From the NCBI RefSeq assembly GCF_000142805.1, contig NC_013082.1, positions 1,426,001-1,490,000 on the forward strand: DNA of 64,000 nt, given 5' to 3'. This document shows, in pieces, positions 58,590 to 64,000 of this stretch. Numbering within the stretch: the stretch's first letter is position 1; every line of letters begins with the position of its first letter. Made by a program: the position numbers and the translations under genes. The DNA is from Lachancea thermotolerans CBS 6340 (lineage: Eukaryota; Ascomycota; Saccharomycetes; Saccharomycetales; Saccharomycetaceae). The notes beneath the pieces are model-generated. The model had not been told where the DNA came from, did no database searches, and saw only the letters and a list, made by a program, of their open reading frames with translations.

Positions 58590-61211
58590 ATGAGCGAATC
58601 GTCGGACTTCCAGGACGAAAAAACCGTTTCTTCCGACATAAATGCTGGCTTAAGAAAGGGAAGACGCAAGAAGCTAGCATGCGTGGAGTGCAGGCAGCAA
58701 AAGTCCAAATGTGATGCTCACGAAAGAGCTCCGGAATCTTGTACGCGTTGTGCAAAGAAAAACGTACAATGTGTATTACAAAAAGACTTTCGCAGAACGT
58801 ATAAGAGAGTCCGCAATGAGGTAATCGAGAAGCGATTTAAAGAGCTCACAAAGTCCTTGAGCAACCTAGGAGCCGAGGAAATTCTCCGAAGAATTGAAGA
58901 AGAACAGCAGACGCTTCTTGACCAAAACAATTTTACCAAGGAAAAGCTGATGAAGCTGCGACAAGACGCTGCGTCCGGCCTCGATAAAGCATCGTCTACG
59001 CTTTCTACAAGCTCTGTAGATGACACTCCTACCGCAGAGCCACCAATCGAGTCTCTAAGTGCTGAAGACCGAAATCGAGAATCTGAAGAAGCCGCGGTGA
59101 CGATAGAAGTGCCAACTTCAGCAAATGTCTTCAACAGTAACATAATTCATTGCAGCCCGAAGTCGCTCGGCGATGTTTATATGTCAAGTGAAGATATTAG
59201 GGATCTTTATGAGGAGTTTACGGCGAAATATCATCCGTTTCTTCCTGTTGTCGACATATCCAAGGGCCCCGAACTTATCTATAGCCTATCACCGTGCTTG
59301 TTTTGGGTCATAATGCTTATTGGGCTCCGCAGGAAGTCTAAAAGTTCGGATATCATGGCAAAGCTTTCAACCTTGGTAAAATCGGTCCTAGCTGAGATCA
59401 CAATATCCCCAATCATTCGATATGCGCCATCCGAGAACGACGAGCCGGTACTGAACGTTGCCTCCGTATATTCGGTTCAAGCTTTTCTTCTCTATACCTT
59501 CTGGCCACCACTAACCTCGTCACTTAGTGCTGATACGTCTTGGAATACAATGGGCTCAGCAATGTTTCAGGCGATTCGCGTGGGTTTAAATTGTGCCGAG
59601 TTTTCGACAGAGTACGCTACTACGAACTCTGAACAAATACAAGAACAGGTCAAGACCTGGGTTTGTTGTAACATTGTTTCACAGACAATTGCATCTTCAT
59701 TTGGCTTTCCTTCTTTTGTATCGTTTGACCACACTGTCATAAGTGCTTGTGAGTTATCCTCTAGACAGGGTGGCTCATACCAAGACACTTATGTACCGAG
59801 ATCTATCAAACAGATGATGCACATTGCTTATTTTGAGAACCAGCTCACTAAAACTATGAACTCAAACCCATTAAATGCTATGGGAATGGTTGGCGGGGGA
59901 GAAAAATTTCCATTGTTACAAGTTCTCGAGCAACAACTGGGAGAGCTGGAATTGAGACTTCGTGACAGCGATTTAGACGACATCAGAAAATTCCTGCTCC
60001 TGGTATCAAAAGTTCACTTATTAACGTATTGTTTCACGGGCTCGAAACCCTCAGATAGTTCAGCGGGGTTCGATGCTATAGACGCCACGGTGCGCGACAT
60101 TGAAACTAACTTCGAAGTAAAGCGTGGGTTCGTCAAAGTTTACAACGCTGCCATCGAGCTTTTGTTGCACACGTCAGCAATGTGGAAGTCAGATCCCGCT
60201 GTAATCAAGTCGTTTCCCGGTGTTTTTGTGCTCAACATCTGGCAGACAGCGTGTATTATAAGCAAGCTGGTTCACTCATCATTGGATTCAGTGCTTAATT
60301 TGAAGCTGGGTCAAAAAGTTTATCAAGATGCTGTACTGCTAACGTTCAATGCGTCGGTGCTTAAATATGATATGGCATATCGGTCATCCGGCATAATGAG
60401 AAGCATATGGAGCATGTTTAGTAACATGCACGAAAAGTGGAAAAACAAGCAAGCCGGCCAGGAGCGTCGCGTTGAGGGCGACTTTAACTTGGACATTACC
60501 ATAAAGTCCCGAATGTCCGCTAGCGTGTTTTTTGACTGCCTTTACATCCTAAGGTCGAAGTGTGGCATGGCGAAGTTAAAGCGGGAAATGAGAAGGCACT
60601 CCATTGACAATGATGGCGAAGAGGAACTCCAAAAAGGTCCAAATGACGTTGGGCATCCCAAAGGAAAGCAAGAGCGGCGTTTATCAGGCAACAAACATCC
60701 TGAGGAGAACGCGCGTAAACTTATCAAGACTATCCCACTCGACCCAGTGCCCATAAATGCGCCTGCCAGCACAGGCAGCAGCTCTGCGAGTCCTGGGAGC
60801 CAAGCTGGTGATGTCCCATCTCTAAGGAGTATTCTAAATCGCAGATTGCCACGACCTGATGAAGCAAGAACACAGAACTCAGGGTCAACTTTCAATAGCC
60901 CACAAAGTGGAGCCGGTGGTCAGCATACTGCCACTTCTACGGAGGGACAGAGAGCAAATCATTTAGATCTAGCGCCAGACGCGCTCATAGAACAAAGCTT
61001 ACTGGACCCTCGCGATACCAGCGAGCATACAAGTCTCTTTCATCGGCCAATGCCTGTTGAAAACAACGAGAGCATAGATCAGCCTATACTCTCATCCCAT
61101 AGAAGTGACTCTCCTGTTACGATGGAGCACTGGGACAACTGGGAATCAGATATGGTTTGGAAAGATGTCGACATCTTGATGAATGAATTTGCATTCAACC
61201 CCACGGTTTGA
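58590..61211 (+). CDS. LEU3: Leu3, Zn2Cys6 transcription factor of branched-chain amino acid synthesis
   Basis: Binds CCGGNNCCGG-type sites in LEU and ILV promoters and switches from repressor to activator when it binds alpha-isopropylmalate. From the ATG at 58590 the product is 873 residues (S. cerevisiae 886). The zinc cluster has all six cysteines (C31, C34, C41, C51, C54, C61) in LACVECRQQKSKCDAHERAP...CTRCAKKNVQC, followed by FRRTYKRVRNEVIEKRFKEL, nearly identical to Leu3. A coiled linker and the fungal TF middle region follow. The C-terminal acidic activation end is present (MEHWDNWESDMVWKDVDILMN). It is beside SST2's side of the window, as in S. cerevisiae. Confidence 0.93.
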   Translation: MSESSDFQDEKTVSSDINAGLRKGRRKKLACVECRQQKSKCDAHERAPESCTRCAKKNVQCVLQKDFRRTYKRVRNEVIEKRFKELTKSLSNLGAEEILRRIEEEQQTLLDQNNFTKEKLMKLRQDAASGLDKASSTLSTSSVDDTPTAEPPIESLSAEDRNRESEEAAVTIEVPTSANVFNSNIIHCSPKSLGDVYMSSEDIRDLYEEFTAKYHPFLPVVDISKGPELIYSLSPCLFWVIMLIGLRRKSKSSDIMAKLSTLVKSVLAEITISPIIRYAPSENDEPVLNVASVYSVQAFLLYTFWPPLTSSLSADTSWNTMGSAMFQAIRVGLNCAEFSTEYATTNSEQIQEQVKTWVCCNIVSQTIASSFGFPSFVSFDHTVISACELSSRQGGSYQDTYVPRSIKQMMHIAYFENQLTKTMNSNPLNAMGMVGGGEKFPLLQVLEQQLGELELRLRDSDLDDIRKFLLLVSKVHLLTYCFTGSKPSDSSAGFDAIDATVRDIETNFEVKRGFVKVYNAAIELLLHTSAMWKSDPAVIKSFPGVFVLNIWQTACIISKLVHSSLDSVLNLKLGQKVYQDAVLLTFNASVLKYDMAYRSSGIMRSIWSMFSNMHEKWKNKQAGQERRVEGDFNLDITIKSRMSASVFFDCLYILRSKCGMAKLKREMRRHSIDNDGEEELQKGPNDVGHPKGKQERRLSGNKHPEENARKLIKTIPLDPVPINAPASTGSSSASPGSQAGDVPSLRSILNRRLPRPDEARTQNSGSTFNSPQSGAGGQHTATSTEGQRANHLDLAPDALIEQSLLDPRDTSEHTSLFHRPMPVENNESIDQPILSSHRSDSPVTMEHWDNWESDMVWKDVDILMNEFAFNPTV

Positions 61212-61593
61212 GGAAAATTAAGGAAGGAACGCGCTTCAGCGCATGTTGTACATATATTTATATACTCATAGTTCGGAAACGGTGTGATTTAAGTTGATAC
61301 AGAAGAACCGATGCCGAGAACCTCACTCCTCTGTCGCTGGCACTTTAAGTGATACTTTTCAAAGTCACTTATTCCCAGACTGACGTTTTAGGTCACATGG
61401 CACTGCGTACAAACTGATTTCCTGAGGTCTGGTTCTATAATGAAAAATTTTTATGTGCTCGACAAGTCGGAATCAGGAAAAGATATCGTAATTCCTTGTA
61501 GTAACTTGGATTTATTGTGACATTTCAAAGCTTAAGCAGCATCTTCTCTGTGAACTAGGCGTTATAAAGCTACAAGAACATATAAGCAGAAAG
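61212..61593. promoter_or_regulatory. LEU3-GCD11 intergenic region with a possible uORF
   Basis: This 382-bp spacer includes a GTCACATG Cbf1-type site at 61392-61399 and TATATTTATATA just after the LEU3 stop. A 26-codon ATG frame at 61440-61520 begins MKNFYVLDKSE and ends 73 bp before the GCD11 ATG. Whether it is inside the GCD11 transcript is not known. Confidence 0.45.
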
Positions 61594-63153
61594 ATGGCGG
61601 CAGATTTGCAAGACCAAGAACCAAGCATTGTCATAAACGGGAACCTGGGCAACGATGAGCCCGAGGAAGAAGTTGGCCTAGAGGAGCAAGAGGAAGAGGA
61701 GAAGCCTAAGAAAAGCGTTGCCTTCAGCGGTGTAGACGACTTTGAGTCCGAAGAAGAGAAGAGAAAGCGCGAGTTTGAAGAGGGCGGCGGGCTGCCAGAA
61801 CAACCTGTGAATCCCGACTTTTCGAAGCTGAACCCTCTATCCGCGGAGATTATCAACAGGCAAGCTACCATCAATATAGGTACCATTGGCCACGTCGCAC
61901 ACGGTAAATCTACGGTTGTCAGAGCTATTTCAGGAGTCCAGACTGTGCGTTTTAAGGACGAACTGGAACGTAACATTACCATCAAGTTAGGTTACGCCAA
62001 TGCTAAAATTTACAAGTGCGAGGAGCCTACTTGTCCCGAGCCTGATTGCTACAGATCATTCAAGTCTGACAGAGAAGTCCACCCAAAGTGTGAGCGTCCA
62101 GGTTGTCCTGGCCGCTATAAGTTGGTGCGTCATGTCTCGTTCGTAGACTGTCCAGGTCACGACATTCTGATGAGTACTATGCTTTCCGGTGCCGCTGTCA
62201 TGGACGCGGCTCTACTGCTTATTGCCGGTAACGAATCCTGTCCTCAACCACAAACCTCAGAGCATTTGGCTGCTATCGAAATTATGAAACTGAAGCACGT
62301 CATTATTCTACAAAACAAAGTCGACTTGATGCGCGAAGAAAGTGCACTAGAGCACCAAAACTCTATTCTCAAGTTTATAAGAGGAACCATCGCTGATGGT
62401 GCCCCTGTGGTCCCCATTTCTGCTCAGCTGAAATACAACATCGACGCTGTCAACGAGTTCATTGTGAAGACCATCCCAGTTCCTCCAAGGGACTTCATGG
62501 CCTCCCCACGTCTGATTGTTATTCGTTCTTTCGATGTTAACAAACCTGGTGCTGAGATCGATGACTTGAAGGGTGGTGTTGCTGGTGGCTCTATCTTGAA
62601 CGGTGTCTTTAAATTAGGCGATGAAATTGAAATTAGACCTGGTATCGTCACTAAAGATGAGCAGGGAAAAATTCAGTGTAAGCCAATCTTCTCCAACATT
62701 GTATCGCTTTTCGCAGAGCATAACGACCTAAAGTTTGCGGTTCCTGGTGGTTTAATCGGTGTTGGTACTAAGGTTGATCCTACCCTTTGCAGAGCAGACC
62801 GTCTAGTTGGTCAAGTGGTGGGCGCCAAGGGCCACCTGCCAAGTATCTACACTGACATTGAAATCAACTACTTCTTACTACGTCGCCTGTTGGGTGTTAA
62901 AACGGACAACCAGAAACAAGCCAAAGTTAGAAATCTGGAGTTAAATGAAGTTCTGATGGTAAACATTGGTTCCACAGCTACCGGTGCTCGTGTGGTTGCC
63001 GTGAAGGCTGATATGGCTAGGTTACAATTGACCTCTCCAGCTTGTACAGAAGTTAACGAAAAGATCGCTTTGTCGAGACGTATCGAGAAGCATTGGCGTT
63101 TGATTGGTTGGGCTACAATCAAAAAGGGTACTACTCTGGAACCAATCGCTTAA
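61594..63153 (+). CDS. GCD11: Translation initiation factor eIF2 gamma subunit
   Basis: GTP-binding subunit of eIF2 that carries initiator Met-tRNA to the 40S ribosome. The product has 519 residues (S. cerevisiae 527). After an acidic N-terminal 80 residues come the G motifs: GHVAHGKST (99-107), the zinc-ribbon insert with [11 protein letters not shown]...[35 protein letters not shown] and NKVDLM, then two beta-barrel domains ending [15 protein letters not shown]. The ATG at 61594 is the first in frame. Confidence 0.98.
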   Translation: MAADLQDQEPSIVINGNLGNDEPEEEVGLEEQEEEEKPKKSVAFSGVDDFESEEEKRKREFEEGGGLPEQPVNPDFSKLNPLSAEIINRQATINIGTIGHVAHGKSTVVRAISGVQTVRFKDELERNITIKLGYANAKIYKCEEPTCPEPDCYRSFKSDREVHPKCERPGCPGRYKLVRHVSFVDCPGHDILMSTMLSGAAVMDAALLLIAGNESCPQPQTSEHLAAIEIMKLKHVIILQNKVDLMREESALEHQNSILKFIRGTIADGAPVVPISAQLKYNIDAVNEFIVKTIPVPPRDFMASPRLIVIRSFDVNKPGAEIDDLKGGVAGGSILNGVFKLGDEIEIRPGIVTKDEQGKIQCKPIFSNIVSLFAEHNDLKFAVPGGLIGVGTKVDPTLCRADRLVGQVVGAKGHLPSIYTDIEINYFLLRRLLGVKTDNQKQAKVRNLELNEVLMVNIGSTATGARVVAVKADMARLQLTSPACTEVNEKIALSRRIEKHWRLIGWATIKKGTTLEPIA

Positions 63154-63344
63154 GCAAAATAATAGTCATTTGTACACCATGAACAGTCATGTCCAGATAG
63201 TAACATAATCCAGCACATATCTTCGCACTTATTCACGGAAAGCTCATTTTCTGTCGCTCCCATTGTATAATCCTCAAAAAATTACCTGTATATTGTGAAG
63301 ATCTCGGGATTAAGTATCGAAAGAGACGCTGAAAAATTACAGAG

Positions 63345-64000
63345 CTACGCAATCCTTGCTTCAATATTCAGCATCACGGCTGCTTCTTGGTAGATTTCAG
63401 AATTGATGAACTTCGGCAAAGAATCTACGCTCATTAGGTGATACATTGATCCCGCAACCTTTTCAAAAAGAGGGTAAATGAGCTTCAAAGTTTTCAAGAT
63501 GCTTGAAAGGGAGTTATCTGCTACGTCATAAACTTTGTTTCCCTTCTCATTAGTCTGAACCTGGCTAGTCATAGTGCTGGCGGTAGTTTTACAGGCCTGT
63601 TGATCTTCAATTTCGGTTGTAGCGCACGTATTATCGTTTTCTATGATCTGAGCCCCCTGCTGCAGCGAAGTGCGCTTGAGCGGAACGCCTCCACGGTCGT
63701 GTGGAAGTTCCATAAAATTCTCTGCAACAGCGGCTTCTGTGGAACATGATATGAACATGCGGGGTTGAGGGCGCATTATTACCTCCGTTATTGACTCTCT
63801 TAGAGCGTGATCAAGATTCAACTGATACGGAGAACCCGAGGTAATAAAAGATGAATATATTTGATAGGCAGTTTCGAGACATTCATTCGCCTGCCTAAAA
63901 AGAGCCGAGTTGATGGTATTCATGACCAAATGACTGGAATGCTTTGATTTCTTGGTTGGCGATTTATCTCCCTGCTCCCTAGATGTACGCGCCTCAATTA
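63345..64000 (-). CDS. SST2: Sst2 RGS protein, C-terminal part (N-terminus beyond window)
   Basis: GTPase-activating protein for the pheromone-pathway G-alpha Gpa1, which desensitises mating signalling. The reverse strand is open from position 64000 to a stop at 63345, giving 218 codons; the full S. cerevisiae protein is 698 residues, so about two thirds is missing. The segment TINSALFRQANECLETAYQIY, then SSFITSGSPYQLNL, matches the RGS domain of S. cerevisiae Sst2. The C-terminal LKTLKLIYPLFEKVAGSMYHLMSVDSLPKFINSEIYQEA matches its last part. The intervening linker is shorter and divergent. A start at the internal ATG 63923 would cut the RGS domain and is not used. LEU3 and SST2 are adjacent in S. 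cerevisiae. Confidence 0.9.
   Translation of the reverse strand, partial: IEARTSREQGDKSPTKKSKHSSHLVMNTINSALFRQANECLETAYQIYSSFITSGSPYQLNLDHALRESITEVIMRPQPRMFISCSTEAAVAENFMELPHDRGGVPLKRTSLQQGAQIIENDNTCATTEIEDQQACKTTASTMTSQVQTNEKGNKVYDVADNSLSSILKTLKLIYPLFEKVAGSMYHLMSVDSLPKFINSEIYQEAAVMLNIEARIA

Overview
The window is nuclear DNA from a budding yeast that did not pass through the whole-genome duplication (WGD), most likely a Lachancea or a close relative. The genus is inferred and the species is not determined. Evidence: about 38 compact genes, nearly all recognisable as Saccharomyces cerevisiae orthologues; standard yeast splice signals (GTATGT, TACTAAC, CAG); and single-copy genes interleaving two S. 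cerevisiae chromosome regions. From 1 to 41,317 the order alternates genes of the chromosome XV block (ALG8, VPS5, GYP1, SGO1, CDC21, UFE1, SKI7, RTS2, BUD21, ATX2, DIA2, TGL5) with the sister chromosome XI block (TRZ1, MTD1, RPF2, NUP133, DAD2, HBS1, MRPL20, PRP16, OMA1, TVP38, TGL4). From 42,098 to the end it mixes genes from chromosomes V (RPN3, MED17, PRO3, GCD11), X (ILM1, JHD2, ATP2, IBA57, RPS5, YJR124C) and XII (LEU3, SST2). S. cerevisiae ohnolog pairs (SKI7/HBS1, TGL4/TGL5, VPS5/YKR078W) are single genes here.

Layout: 1-8,060 ALG8 (cut by the edge), VPS5, TRZ1, GYP1. 8,845-22,566 MTD1, RPF2 (with an intron), NUP133, DAD2, SGO1, CDC21, UFE1 and a two-exon SKI7/HBS1 gene. 22,567-25,133 is gene-poor, with two unrecognised small ORFs, MRPL20 and a small membrane ORF. 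25,196-31,472 PRP16, OMA1, RTS2, TVP38. 31,473-34,740 looks like an accessory insertion: a long GC-rich upstream region, a sorbose-reductase-like dehydrogenase, a cluster of CACGTG boxes and an unrecognised two-pass membrane protein. 34,741-41,317 BUD21, ATX2, DIA2, TGL4/5. 42,098-64,000 RPN3, MED17, ILM1, JHD2, PRO3, ATP2, IBA57, RPS5, an MFS transporter, LEU3, GCD11 and SST2 (cut by the edge).

The most interesting system is the SKI7/HBS1 gene. One first exon can be joined to either of two in-frame 3' splice sites. The proximal one gives an 845-residue Ski7-like protein. The distal one, preceded by a perfect TACTAAC lying inside coding sequence, gives a 616-residue Hbs1-sized protein. One gene could therefore supply both the exosome/Ski-linked factor and the ribosome-rescue GTPase that S. 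cerevisiae encodes in two ohnologs. Other notable points are a 14-nt first exon in RPF2, and an upstream in-frame extension of TRZ1 that lacks an ATG and resembles a mitochondrial presequence.

Starts were re-chosen by hand, always ATG and guided by recalled S. cerevisiae orthologues. No viral, retroelement, tRNA, rRNA, CRISPR or centromere feature could be supported.
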